From the NCBI GenBank assembly GCA_937890005.1, contig CALBZA010000080.1:20434-84433 (forward strand): a stretch of DNA of 64,000 nt. Direction: 5' to 3'. Below are positions 32,975 through 41,860 of this stretch, piece after piece. Each line of letters opens with the position of its first letter. Position 1 is the first letter of the stretch. The position numbers and the translations under genes were made by a program. The notes below the pieces were generated by a model, which worked only from the letters and a program-made list of their open reading frames with translations, was not told the DNA's origin and made no database searches. Source of the DNA: an uncultured Verrucomicrobia subdivision 3 bacterium (lineage in GTDB: Bacteria; Verrucomicrobiota; Verrucomicrobiia; Limisphaerales; DASXHY01).

Positions 32975-35245
32975 TCAGTTTGAAGCGAGCACTTTTTGAA
33001 CGGCGGCGTGAAATTCCACCAGTGTGAAAGGCTTCGCCAAACAGATTCGGTTCTGCTGTTCCAGAAAAACCCGGGTGCCGTCGTTCACAACGTCGCCCGT
33101 GATGAAAATGATTCGATCGCAGAAATCTGGATTGCTCGCCCGAATCCGTTCGTAAACCTGCCGGCCATTCAGCCCCGGCATTTTCCAGTCACAAAGCATC
33201 AGGTCGTAATGCTTGTCCTGAAGCCGGCGCAATCCGGTTTCCCCGTCGGATACCACATCGACCTCATAGCCGCGCGGCACGAGCGTTTCGCGAAGCATCA
33301 CGAGAATCGGCTCCTCGTCATCCACCACCAGGATGCGCTTGCCTTTGCCTTCCAATGACAGCGCCTGCTGCCGTTCCGCCGCTCGCGTGCGCAACTCGGT
33401 GTCACCACTGGATGCTGTGATTGGCAGCTCAATCACGAACGTCGCACCGTCACCAGGCCGGCTCTTTACGACAATGCTTCCGCCATGATCGCGGACGGTC
33501 GCGTAACAAAGACTCAATCCCAGCCCGGTTCCTTCCCCGACGCCTTTCGTCGTGAAAAATGGATCGAATATCTTCGACAGATTCTCCGGCGGAATTCCCG
33601 GGCCGCTGTCCTGAATGATCACGCGAATGGCCTTGGTATCGAACTCGGTCTTGACCCGAATCCAACCCTTGCGCTTCTGGCTCTCCACGGCCTGGCGCGC
33701 GTTGTTGATCACATTCACAAACACCTGTTGCATCTGATGCGGATCGATCATCAACTTCGGCGACTGGCGGTCGAGTTGCAGGGTCACCTCCACCTGACCG
33801 TTTCTCAGCTGGTACTGAAGCAGATCGACTGCACTTTCCACCAGTTCGTTCACTGAAGTGAGCTTTCGCTCCGGCGAACCCCGGCGCGCGAAAGAGAGGA
33901 GTGCCTGCACGATTTTCTGGCAGCGCAACGCACTCTTGTTCAGCATCTCCAGGTATTTCTTATCCTTGGGATTCACGACCGCCTGCTGCATCAATTCGGA
34001 AAATCCCAGCACGGAAGTGAGCGGGTTGTTCAGTTCGTGCGCCACTCCGGCAATGAATTCCCCAATGCCTGAAAGCTTCTCGCTCTGGATCAATTGCGCC
34101 TGCGTGGTCTTCAATGTCTCAACGGTTTTCTCCAGCTGTTCGCGCGAGTTCTTCAAATTCTCCGTCATCTGGTTGAACACCTTCGCCAACTCCCCGCATT
34201 CATCCTGATAACGCACCGGCACGCGGCGTGAAAAATCGCCCCGGCCCACCGCCTCGGCACTGTCCCTCAAATCGCGGAGCGGCTTGGTGACTTTGCCAAT
34301 GAGGAAACAGACTATGATCGATCCCGCCAGAATTGCGAGGCCACTCACACCAACCAGAATCTGCTGTGTCACCGCCAGCTCACGAAGTGGTTCCTCATAC
34401 GAATGCAACAACAGATACCCAAGCCGGCTGTTCGGATCGGGAAACGCAAAATGACCGCCGGAACAGAAGTAATGTTCACCGTTGTAAACCTGCCGCTTGA
34501 TGTTCACGGGACCATCCTCTGCGGGAGCGATAACCTCCTTGAACAACGCCGCCAGATTCACCCGCGAATCCTCCGACGGCAACGTGGAAAGAATCACCTG
34601 ATCATTTCCCAGCAGAACAATTCGGCTGTGGGCGGTCCGGCTGAATTCCTCCGCGACGCTCTTGCTGATTTCCGACCCAAACGTGAGCGCCCCAATCAAG
34701 CCGCCGTCGCTGCCGAAAACTGGAAACGACACCACGTCATAAAGATGTCCATCGACGAAGATCGCGTCCGTCTGCGCTTCGGATCGGGACGCACTGCTCG
34801 CTTGAAGCGTCCGTTGAACGAGCGCAGCGCTGGCGACTTCGAAGTTGGCGATCGACATCAACACATCGCGCTTCTCACTCGCGATCAATTCCTGTGCGGT
34901 GGAGAACATCACGATATCCGCATCCTCGCCCACCGCTTCCATGAGCGCCGGCAATTGAGCGCGAACGAAGGCCGGATTGCCGGTCTGGAAGGCATGATTG
35001 AAGCGCGGTTCGTTCCGAAGATCCTGGAAGCGAACGAGCAGGTTCCGCGTCCGGCTCCGCTGAATCTGGCGAAAACTGTCATTCGCCGCCGCCAGCGTTC
35101 TCCGCGCTTCACGTTCGAACTGATCTGTGATTCGCTCGTTCAACACGAAGGCCATTGTGGCCACTAGAAAGACCATCACCGTAATGACGGGAACGAGCAC
35201 TTTCGCGCGAAAGCTGACCGCGAGATACGTCCGCAGTTTGCTCAT
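32975..35245 (-). CDS. Hybrid sensor histidine kinase
   Basis: The 756-residue protein has a transmembrane helix near residue 15-32, a periplasmic Cache-like sensor (about 35-290) and a second helix ('VGVSGLAILAGSIIVCFLIG'). A HAMP domain follows ('KPLRDLRDSAEAVGRGDFSR'), then a HisKA with His403 in 'GVAHELNNPLTSVLGFSEL', a HATPase with the N-box ('FVNVINNARQAV') and G-boxes ('DSGPGIPPENL', 'GTGLGLSLCYATV'), and a C-terminal receiver with Asp686 ('LMLCDWKMPGLNGRQVY') and Lys in 'CLAKPFTLVEF'. It senses an unknown extracellular ligand and passes phosphate to its own receiver, so a phosphotransfer protein elsewhere is needed. No cognate output regulator is adjacent. Confidence 0.95.
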   Translation of the reverse strand: MSKLRTYLAVSFRAKVLVPVITVMVFLVATMAFVLNERITDQFEREARRTLAAANDSFRQIQRSRTRNLLVRFQDLRNEPRFNHAFQTGNPAFVRAQLPALMEAVGEDADIVMFSTAQELIASEKRDVLMSIANFEVASAALVQRTLQASSASRSEAQTDAIFVDGHLYDVVSFPVFGSDGGLIGALTFGSEISKSVAEEFSRTAHSRIVLLGNDQVILSTLPSEDSRVNLAALFKEVIAPAEDGPVNIKRQVYNGEHYFCSGGHFAFPDPNSRLGYLLLHSYEEPLRELAVTQQILVGVSGLAILAGSIIVCFLIGKVTKPLRDLRDSAEAVGRGDFSRRVPVRYQDECGELAKVFNQMTENLKNSREQLEKTVETLKTTQAQLIQSEKLSGIGEFIAGVAHELNNPLTSVLGFSELMQQAVVNPKDKKYLEMLNKSALRCQKIVQALLSFARRGSPERKLTSVNELVESAVDLLQYQLRNGQVEVTLQLDRQSPKLMIDPHQMQQVFVNVINNARQAVESQKRKGWIRVKTEFDTKAIRVIIQDSGPGIPPENLSKIFDPFFTTKGVGEGTGLGLSLCYATVRDHGGSIVVKSRPGDGATFVIELPITASSGDTELRTRAAERQQALSLEGKGKRILVVDDEEPILVMLRETLVPRGYEVDVVSDGETGLRRLQDKHYDLMLCDWKMPGLNGRQVYERIRASNPDFCDRIIFITGDVVNDGTRVFLEQQNRICLAKPFTLVEFHAAVQKVLASN

Positions 35246-35562
35246 GGATGGCAGTTTATGTAGCCCTCGGCCGCTTCAATGCCAAGGAGGAAATCGCCCC
35301 GCGTGTGATCATCCCCTCGATTCCTCGGCGAAATTAACCACGGATGGACAGGAATCACACGAATGACACGTATCATTGGCAATGTGAAGCCGACCGAACG
35401 GATTGGGTCGTATGCGGAATCAACGGTTGGTTCTTGTCATCTGTGTTTCACTCCGAGTCCATCCCGGTTGAACAAAGCTGGTCCTCAACGCCAGTCAACT
35501 GTCTTCGACGTCTTCAAGGTTTGCTCTCGACATCGCTCCCGCTCAACCGATTCACTGGCAAC
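35246..35562. other. 317-base gap with a degenerate inverted repeat
   Basis: No gene is supported here. It lies between the divergent kinase and cysC and holds the inverted repeat at 35334-35471 described separately. Reading frames continue upstream of cysC (to 35344) but are judged non-coding because the codons fall in the repeat and no signature is added. Promoters for both flanking genes must be in the part outside the repeat. Confidence 0.5.
35334..35471. repeat. Inverted word-repeat, family B (CCACGGATGGACA... / ...TGTGTTTCA)
   Basis: Arm 1 is 35334-35370 (TTAACCACGGATGGACAGG then ATCACACGAATGACACG). Arm 2 is 35432-35471 and is an imperfect reverse complement (TTGTCATCTGTGTTTCACTC then CGAGTCCATCCCGGTTGA). 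The arms are built of a short repeated word related to CACAGATGAACACAGATG and enclose about 60 bases. A second copy of the same family lies at 59408-59570. It may form a long cruciform or RNA hairpin. Confidence 0.65.
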
Positions 35563-36165
35563 ATGTCGAGTTTGATCCCGCCCAAGAGCGCCAACATCAC
35601 GTGGTCCAAAGGCAAGGTGACCCATGAAGAACGGGAGAAGCAGACCGGACACTCCGGATTCGTCATCTGGTTCACCGGATTGAGCGGCTCCGGCAAATCA
35701 ACCCTCGCCACCGAACTCGAACGCAAACTCTTTAATCGCGGCAAACATGCCTACGTGCTCGACGGCGACAACATCCGCCACGGCCTCTGCTCCGATCTCG
35801 CCTTCTCGCCGGAAGATCGAAAGGAAAACATCCGGCGCGTCGGCGAAGTCGCCAATCTGTTCGCGGATTCGGGAATGATCTGCATCACGGCGTTCATTTC
35901 GCCGTATCGCTCTGACCGTGAACTCGCCCGAAGCATTGTTCCGCCGGGAAAGTTCATTGAGGTTTACCTCAACACGCCGATTGAAGTCTGCGAGCAACGC
36001 GATCCCAAAGGCCTCTACGTGAAAGCGCGCAAAGGCATGATCAAGGATTTCACTGGAATCTCGGCGCCCTACGAACCGCCCCTGAATCCCGAACTGGAAT
36101 TGCATACCGAACAATGCACGGTTCCTGAGTGCATCAACGCGATTCTCAAACGCATCGGTCTCTGA
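35563..36165 (+). CDS. cysC: Adenylyl-sulfate kinase
   Basis: The 200-residue enzyme phosphorylates APS to PAPS. Starting at the ATG at 35563, it shows 'GFVIWFTGLSGSGKSTLATE' (Walker A), 'VLDGDNIRHGLCSDLAFS' (APS binding), 'FISPYRSDRELARSI', 'FIEVYLNTPIEVCEQRDPKG' and 'FTGISAPYEPPLNPEL', which are all family hallmarks. No cysD, cysN or cysH is adjacent, so a role in assimilatory sulfate reduction is not indicated by context. PAPS is also the donor for sulfotransferases. It is followed one base later by a Wzz-like gene, so its PAPS might serve sulfation of an exported polysaccharide; that is inference. Confidence 0.95.
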   Translation: MSSLIPPKSANITWSKGKVTHEEREKQTGHSGFVIWFTGLSGSGKSTLATELERKLFNRGKHAYVLDGDNIRHGLCSDLAFSPEDRKENIRRVGEVANLFADSGMICITAFISPYRSDRELARSIVPPGKFIEVYLNTPIEVCEQRDPKGLYVKARKGMIKDFTGISAPYEPPLNPELELHTEQCTVPECINAILKRIGL

Positions 36166-36166
36166 A

Positions 36167-37039
36167 ATGGCCCCACGTCCGCCAGCAGCATCTCAACGCA
36201 TCACCAGCCGTGAACTGGGACTCTTCGCCGCCGTGGCGCTGGTCGTTGCGACGTTGGTCGTTGCAGCGTTCGTCGCGCTCCGGCCGGCGGTGCCCGCCAG
36301 CGACACCGGCAGCGCGAAGCTTCATTTTCGTTTTCCGAAACTGGACGGACCCAAGGTGGCCTACGATGCCGAACTGATGCGCTCGGAGATGGCCTGCATG
36401 TTTTCCAATCACGTCCTTCAGGCAGTTGTCGAAAACCTGAGCCTGACGAACCAATGGCAGGCCGACAACAGCACGAACCTGATTTCAATCGAGGATGCTG
36501 TTGAAAAGTTGAAACGATCGGCGCGTGTTCGGCAGATTCCTAAAACGACTGTTCTGGAAGTGAGCGTGGCCTCACCCGATCCCGAAGAATCGGCCGCGCT
36601 CGCCAACAGTCTGGCCGAAGCCTACGTGCAGGATTTCGAAGGCCGGGAACGCGATCGCATGAGCATCCGATTGCGCGAATTGCTGGCGCAGAGAGATGCC
36701 ATCGCTCAAGCCGCCCAGCAGGCCGACACTCACCTGGCTGAACTCATTCGTGATGCGGCGGATTCGAACATGATTTTTGAAGCGTCTCTTCAGGTCACAA
36801 ACGCGCGCCGCGCCCTGAACATGATTGCTGAAAAGGTGGAGGAGGAGAGCACCGAACTGCTAACCTTCCGTGGCGAGAAACTGCTCGTCACGATCATGGA
36901 CCGGGCCGAACCGCGCATGCCGACAGAACAGCGCAGACAAACGATCAACTGGACCCGCGCCTATCTCACCGGCGGACTGCTCGGTCTGCTGACGGGAATC
37001 GGTGCAATCATCTGGAGCCGCTTCCAGGCGGCGAAGTAG
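36167..37039 (+). CDS. Wzz-like chain-length determinant protein, short form
   Basis: The 290-residue protein has a transmembrane helix at each end ('LGLFAAVALVVATLVVAAFV' and 'AYLTGGLLGLLTGIGAIIWS') enclosing a periplasmic alpha-helical domain with long coiled-coil stretches. That topology is typical of Wzz/polysaccharide co-polymerases. A segment reading 'LEVSVASPDPEESAALANSL' matches the conserved 'x-P-x-x-A-a-x-x-A-N' box of the family. It lacks the tyrosine-kinase domain of BY-kinases. It may control chain length of a surface polysaccharide. It starts one base after cysC, so the two are co-transcribed. Confidence 0.75.
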   Translation: MAPRPPAASQRITSRELGLFAAVALVVATLVVAAFVALRPAVPASDTGSAKLHFRFPKLDGPKVAYDAELMRSEMACMFSNHVLQAVVENLSLTNQWQADNSTNLISIEDAVEKLKRSARVRQIPKTTVLEVSVASPDPEESAALANSLAEAYVQDFEGRERDRMSIRLRELLAQRDAIAQAAQQADTHLAELIRDAADSNMIFEASLQVTNARRALNMIAEKVEEESTELLTFRGEKLLVTIMDRAEPRMPTEQRRQTINWTRAYLTGGLLGLLTGIGAIIWSRFQAAK

Positions 37040-37130
37040 GGCGGCTTTCAACCTGCCGATTCGCGGGACCTCCATCCCGTGTCTCGAAAATTCCGGAAGA
37101 GAACAGTCAAACGCCAGTAAGTTCCTCCCC

Positions 37131-37173
37131 GCGCCTCAGCGCCTCCGCGTCTCTGCGTTAAAGAAAAGCCACC
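37131..37173. repeat. Word-repeat remnant, family E/F (GCGCCTCAGCGCCTCCGCG)
   Basis: GCGCCTCAGCGCCTCCGCG followed by TCTCTGCGTTAAAGAAAAG fills the gap between the Wzz-like gene and the SNF2 gene stop (37174). The reverse complement reads CTTTAACGCAGAGACGCGG, a phrase of the kind repeated in intergenic regions of this phylum and related in style to the copy at 46643-46681. No inverted partner was found nearby. Confidence 0.45.
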
Positions 37174-40100
37174 TCAATCTTCCGAGAACAGATACTCCAG
37201 ATCCGCCTTCGACAAACTGCGCGCGAAACCTTCTTCACCGAGCACATCGGCAATCGTCTTCGCCTTGCTCTGTTGCAATTCCCAGATTTTTTCTTCCACG
37301 GTTCCGGGCGAGATCAGGCGATACGCATTCACCGTCTGTGTCTGTCCGATGCGGTGCGATCGATCGATCGCCTGGGCCTCGACAGCCGGGTTCCACCACG
37401 GATCGTAAAGGATCACGTAGCTCGCGTTGGTCAGGTTCAAGCCTGTTCCAGCCGCGCGCAGACTGAGCAGGAAGACCGCAGCGTTCGGATCGTTCTGGAA
37501 GGCGGTGACGACTTCCTGCCGATCCTTGGTCTGGCCGGTAAGAATGTGCGTGCTGATGTTGCGCGCCACACATTCCTTCTGCAGCAGTTCGAGCATCTGA
37601 ACGAACTGGCTGAAGATGAGGACCTTCTCGCCTTCTGCCACCAGCGAGTCGAGCAGTTCGAACAACGTTTCTGTCTTGCCCGAAATCGAGTCGTTGCCGA
37701 CCAGGCGCGGATGACAGCAGATCTGCCGCAGGCGCGTGAGCGCCGCCAGCACGTGCATCTTGCTCTTGTTGATTCCCTTTTCCGCAACGGCCTGCATGAC
37801 CTGGTCGCGGCTGCGACGCAGTTCGGCGAGGTAAAGCTTTCGCTGTTCTTCACCCAGTTCGCAGTCGCGGCGCTGTTCGATGCGATCCGGCAGATCCTTC
37901 GCCACATGTTTCTTCAGGCGGCGCAACAGCAACGGACGCAGCTTGGCGGAGAGCCGGCGGCGCGCAATGCGCTGGGCGGACTCCGCGTTCTCGACACCTT
38001 TCGGCTCGTAGGTTTCGAGGAAGTGCTCCTGCGAATTGAGATAACCGGGCTGGACGAAATCGACGATGCTCCAAAGATCAAGCAGTCGGTTTTCGAGCGG
38101 CGTGCCGGTGAGCGCGAGACGATGCTCCGACTTGAGTTGTTTGACCGACTGCGTGACCTGCGCGCCGGGATTCTTGATGAACTGCGCCTCGTCCAGAACG
38201 ATCGCGCGGAAACCAAACTTGTTCAGCTCCTCGAGATCGCGCCGCAACAGAGCGTAATTGGTGACGATGATGTCATGTTGCGGAATCTGTTTCCGCAACA
38301 CATGACGCGCGGAACCGCTTTCGAGCACGAGCACCTTGAGGTGCGGCGTGAAACGTTCCGCTTCGCGCCGCCAGTTGTGGAGCACGGAAGCCGGGCAGAT
38401 GACGAGGCAGGGCTTCGGATTCTTTTTGTTCCTATCGTGCAACCACGCCAGCCACGAAAGTGTTTGCAACGTTTTTCCGAGACCCATGTCGTCGGCCAGA
38501 ATGCCGCCGAGCCGCACCTGCGTGAGATGACACAGGAAATCGAAACCGTCCTTCTGATACGGACGTAATTCGGCCTGAACGTTTTTCGGAATGTCCGATG
38601 AGGGAACGCCCTTGAAGTTCTTGAGATTTTCGCGCAGCGCCTTGGCAGCAGGCGAATCGGCGAAACGCTTGAGTCCTTCCTCATCCAGATGCGCGGCCTG
38701 CTCAAGACCGATCTTTTGCGCGATCGGCACAAGACCATCGACGCCGAGATCCGCCATCGCCTCATGCGCGGATTGAACCGCGGCGGTATCGAGTTCCACC
38801 CAGCCCGAATCGGGCAGCTTCACAAACCGGCTCGTGGCAACAGAAAGTCGCTGCAGATCGGCGGCGCTGAGCTTCAATCCTTCCTGCTCCCATTCCGCAG
38901 AAACAGAGAGCCAGTCGATGCCGCTTCCCTTGACGATCAATCGCGGCTTGAGCTGACGCGGCGCGAGGAAGAGTCGATGGAATGCGGGGTTGCCAAGGAA
39001 CTCCGCTTCCGGAGGACGCGTGGCCCAGGCATGCGCGAGTGTTCCGAGGAAATTCTCATTCGCGTCGCCAACCCAAAGTCCGGGTTCAGGTGTGAACCAG
39101 TCCAACTTGCGCAGCCATTGGGTCGCAGGTTCCAGGCGCGGATCATCGAGAATCTCCGGTTTTTCCGAAGGCCGCTTGCGCAGTTCGTTCAACTGCCATT
39201 CGTGGCCGTTCCAGAACCAGACGCTGCTGTCACGCTTGCTTTTTGCCATCAGGCGCAGCCGTACGGTTTCGTCCAGCAATTCGAAAATGAACTGCGGCGT
39301 GGCTGAATGCGCGATGCAAAGCTCCTCCCAGTCGAGACCATTGCTGGCCTGCGTGCGGCGAAGATGGGTGAGCAGGCGATGGCTCAGTTTGCGGACCGGC
39401 ACGGCCGGGCGATTCTTCCAAAGTTCAATGACCGTGGACGGCGGCGCGTTGCGGAGCAGATAAAAAGTATTTCCAGCCAGTGCAAGCGGTGGCTGGCTCG
39501 AGAAGAAATGAACGTCCTGCAGGTCGCAAATCTGCTTGTTCGGAAGCACCAGCCGGTGTGTGAACGAAAGATCGCTTTCGTCGTGCTTGAGGTGTGGAAC
39601 GAGTTCCGCAATTTCACCGTGGAACACCAGCGGCTTTTGATTCCCTGCCAGCTCGAGTCGTGTGGTGTGGCCCCATCGAACGAGCCAGTGCATCAATTCC
39701 GTGTTCGACAAAACCAATGTGGCTTCGCCGTCCCTGCGATTGCTGTGCGTCTCGGAAACCCATTGGATGAATTCCCAGTCGTTCGGCGGAAACAACTCCT
39801 GTTCGTGCGCCGCGCGGGTGGTCAGTTCGATGATTTCGTGAAGCGACCGAACCTTTTCGCCTGTGCGCGGACGCATGAGGTGAAATTGTACGCCCAGCCG
39901 GTTGCGGCAGCTGTTTTCAGAATCAGGTTGCGGCTGGCAGACAACGCGCAACGAGGCGCGTGGCGTATCGAGATGAACCGGTCTTTGCGGGAACAACCAG
40001 CCTTCGAGTTCGCGGACAAGACGCTGTTCCTGTTCGGCTTCCTCAACTTCGGCGAAGCGATTCAGGTTGGCGTGTGGCTGGAGTTCGGCAGGCGGAGAGC

Positions 40101-40440
40101 GGTGAGCGCGCAGGAAGAGAAAGGCCAGCTCCTCAAGCCGGCTGGAACCCTGCGCTGCAAGCAGCCGGGGCCACCAGTCGTTTGCCGGAAAATCCTTTCG
40201 CGAAAGCGACAGCTTCTCGAAGTAATCCTCAAGCAGCAGCCAGGCGCGCTGCGAATCGGGACAGACGGAAAAGCTCCGAAGAATTTCTTCGCGTTCGGCG
40301 ATGGCCGATTTCGAGTCTGACAGTTCGCGGCGGAGATCAGCCAGTGCGCCATAGGTCTGTGAAAGGACCTTCTGATTCGCATCGTATTTAGTGCTACCCG
40401 CCCGCGAGCTGTTCCTGTTTCTGATTAAGGTCTTAGCCAT
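37174..40440 (-). CDS. SNF2-family ATPase/helicase
   Basis: The 1088-residue protein has a SNF2 motor in its C-terminal half: Walker A in 'GGILADDMGLGKTLQTLSWL' (near 650), 'VICPASVLHNWRREAERF', a DEAQ box 'IVLDEAQFIKN' (near 750), 'RLALTGTPLENRLLDLWSIV' and helicase C motifs 'LIFSQFVQMLELLQ', 'LLSLRAAGTGLNLTNASYVI' and 'IDRSHRIGQTQTVNAYRLIS'. The first 550 residues show no domain I recognise; no SWIM zinc finger is visible, although this subfamily often has one. Bacterial SNF2 proteins remodel nucleoprotein or take part in DNA repair or phage defence. No restriction or methylase gene is nearby, so defence is not supported here. Confidence 0.92.
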   Translation of the reverse strand: MAKTLIRNRNSSRAGSTKYDANQKVLSQTYGALADLRRELSDSKSAIAEREEILRSFSVCPDSQRAWLLLEDYFEKLSLSRKDFPANDWWPRLLAAQGSSRLEELAFLFLRAHRSPPAELQPHANLNRFAEVEEAEQEQRLVRELEGWLFPQRPVHLDTPRASLRVVCQPQPDSENSCRNRLGVQFHLMRPRTGEKVRSLHEIIELTTRAAHEQELFPPNDWEFIQWVSETHSNRRDGEATLVLSNTELMHWLVRWGHTTRLELAGNQKPLVFHGEIAELVPHLKHDESDLSFTHRLVLPNKQICDLQDVHFFSSQPPLALAGNTFYLLRNAPPSTVIELWKNRPAVPVRKLSHRLLTHLRRTQASNGLDWEELCIAHSATPQFIFELLDETVRLRLMAKSKRDSSVWFWNGHEWQLNELRKRPSEKPEILDDPRLEPATQWLRKLDWFTPEPGLWVGDANENFLGTLAHAWATRPPEAEFLGNPAFHRLFLAPRQLKPRLIVKGSGIDWLSVSAEWEQEGLKLSAADLQRLSVATSRFVKLPDSGWVELDTAAVQSAHEAMADLGVDGLVPIAQKIGLEQAAHLDEEGLKRFADSPAAKALRENLKNFKGVPSSDIPKNVQAELRPYQKDGFDFLCHLTQVRLGGILADDMGLGKTLQTLSWLAWLHDRNKKNPKPCLVICPASVLHNWRREAERFTPHLKVLVLESGSARHVLRKQIPQHDIIVTNYALLRRDLEELNKFGFRAIVLDEAQFIKNPGAQVTQSVKQLKSEHRLALTGTPLENRLLDLWSIVDFVQPGYLNSQEHFLETYEPKGVENAESAQRIARRRLSAKLRPLLLRRLKKHVAKDLPDRIEQRRDCELGEEQRKLYLAELRRSRDQVMQAVAEKGINKSKMHVLAALTRLRQICCHPRLVGNDSISGKTETLFELLDSLVAEGEKVLIFSQFVQMLELLQKECVARNISTHILTGQTKDRQEVVTAFQNDPNAAVFLLSLRAAGTGLNLTNASYVILYDPWWNPAVEAQAIDRSHRIGQTQTVNAYRLISPGTVEEKIWELQQSKAKTIADVLGEEGFARSLSKADLEYLFSED

Positions 40441-40542
40441 TCTGAGTAAAGCTAACCAACAACTAGCGGCTTAACATCTCGGCATACTTTAGCCGTTCGG
40501 GTCAATCAGAAAGAAGGCAATTTTTGGATGTGTGCGTCGGAA

Positions 40543-40597
40543 AGGTTCCAAATTCCAAGTTCCAAGTTCCAAAGAAGTTCCAGTGGGGAAATTCCAA
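40543..40597. repeat. Word-repeat arm, family C (TTCCAAGTTCCAAGTTCCAAA)
   Basis: GGTTCCAAATTCCAAGTTCC continues as AAGTTCCAAAGAAGTTCCAG: seven-base units TTCCAAG repeat several times in the gap between the SNF2 gene and namA. No inverted partner was found. The same words recur at 60353-60384 and 61780-61925, where they form inverted arms. Confidence 0.65.
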
Positions 40598-40665
40598 GAC
40601 GGGCGCGAGCGGTCGGGCGACGACAGCGCTGCGACTGCATTCACGGAAACAATTGTTCGGATAAT

Positions 40666-41745
40666 TTACCAGGCGCGACCGTATTGAACCGGCGTCACGA
40701 CAGCGTTGCGGCTGCCGAGCGCCAATGCGGCCGTTCGCGGCCAGTAAGGATCGCGCAAAAATTCACGTGCAAGCAGCACAAGATCGGCACGCCCCGCACT
40801 CACGATTTCGTTCGCCTGCTTCGGATCGGTGATCAATCCCACGGCAGCCGTCGCAATCTTTGCTCCACGTCGAACCTGCTCCGCAAACGGGACCTGATAG
40901 CCCGGCCCAATCGGTATCTCCGCCTTCGGCACATTTCCACCGGAGCTGCAATCGATCAGATCCACTCCTTCGGACTTGAGCCGCTTCGCAAGTTCAACCG
41001 TCTGTTCGATGTCCCATCCGCCCGTCACCCAGTCGGTGCAGGAAAGGCGAACGGTCAATGGAAGCGAATCAGGCCAGACCTGTCGAATCGCTCGCGCGGT
41101 GTTGATCACAAATCGAATCCGGTTTTCAAAGCTGCCGCCATATTGATCCGTGCGCTGATTGCTGAGCGGCGAAAGAAATTCATGAAAGAGATAACCATGT
41201 GCGGCGTGGATTTCGAGCCATTCGCATCCCGCAGCCAGAACGCGTTTCGTCGCCGCAACGAAATCCTCCTGCACGCGAACGATGTCCGCTTCACTCATCG
41301 CACGGGGCAGTTTTGGCAGTTCGCCACCGAAGGCAATTGAGCTTGGTCCGAACGTTTCCCAGCCGCCTTCATTCGCGCCGAGGTGCGCGCCACCTTCCCA
41401 TGGTTTCGCGGCGGAAGCCTTGCGGCCGGCGTGTGCGATCTGAATTCCGGGAACCACGCCCTGCTTCTTCAGGAAACGGAAAATGCGCGCCAACGGCTCG
41501 ATGTGCGCATCGGACCAGATTCCCGTGTCGCCCGGCGTGATTCTTCCCTCCGGCGAAACGGCGGTTGCTTCAGCGATGACCAACCCTGCGCCTCCCACGG
41601 CGCGCGATCCGAGATGCACCTCATGCCATTCATTGAAGAATCCGTCTTCGGCGGAATACTGGCACATCGGCGAAACCCCGATGCGATTGCGCAGCGTGAT
41701 GGACTTGATTGTCAGCGGCTGAAAAAGCGGAACCGAATTTTGCAT
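40666..41745 (-). CDS. namA: NADPH dehydrogenase NamA/YqjM-type ene-reductase
   Basis: The 359-residue flavoenzyme belongs to the Old Yellow Enzyme family: 'LFQPLTIKSITLRNRIGVSP' at the N-terminus, 'MCQYSAEDGFFNEWHEVHLG' with the Cys and the Trp/His that bind FMN and substrate, 'ATAVSPEGRITPGDTGIWSD', 'QIAHAGRKASA' and 'WLEIHAAHGYLFHEFLSPLS' with the catalytic His pair. The C-terminal 'EFLRDPYWPRTAALALG' is typical of YqjM/XenA. It reduces activated alkenes using NADPH. No neighbour indicates a specific substrate. Confidence 0.95.
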   Translation of the reverse strand: MQNSVPLFQPLTIKSITLRNRIGVSPMCQYSAEDGFFNEWHEVHLGSRAVGGAGLVIAEATAVSPEGRITPGDTGIWSDAHIEPLARIFRFLKKQGVVPGIQIAHAGRKASAAKPWEGGAHLGANEGGWETFGPSSIAFGGELPKLPRAMSEADIVRVQEDFVAATKRVLAAGCEWLEIHAAHGYLFHEFLSPLSNQRTDQYGGSFENRIRFVINTARAIRQVWPDSLPLTVRLSCTDWVTGGWDIEQTVELAKRLKSEGVDLIDCSSGGNVPKAEIPIGPGYQVPFAEQVRRGAKIATAAVGLITDPKQANEIVSAGRADLVLLAREFLRDPYWPRTAALALGSRNAVVTPVQYGRAW

Positions 41746-41860
41746 GGCCCCTCATAACGCAACCTGCCGCGAGATGCAAACGGAGGACGGATTTTCGATT
41801 GTCGAGAAGTTCCCCAATGGATCATTTGCCCTGCGCGTTGCCGCCGGGTATAAAGGGACC

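Noticed and set aside
37174..40440. SNF2 gene as part of a phage-defence island
   Set aside because: No nuclease, methylase or other defence gene is adjacent; neighbours are housekeeping genes.
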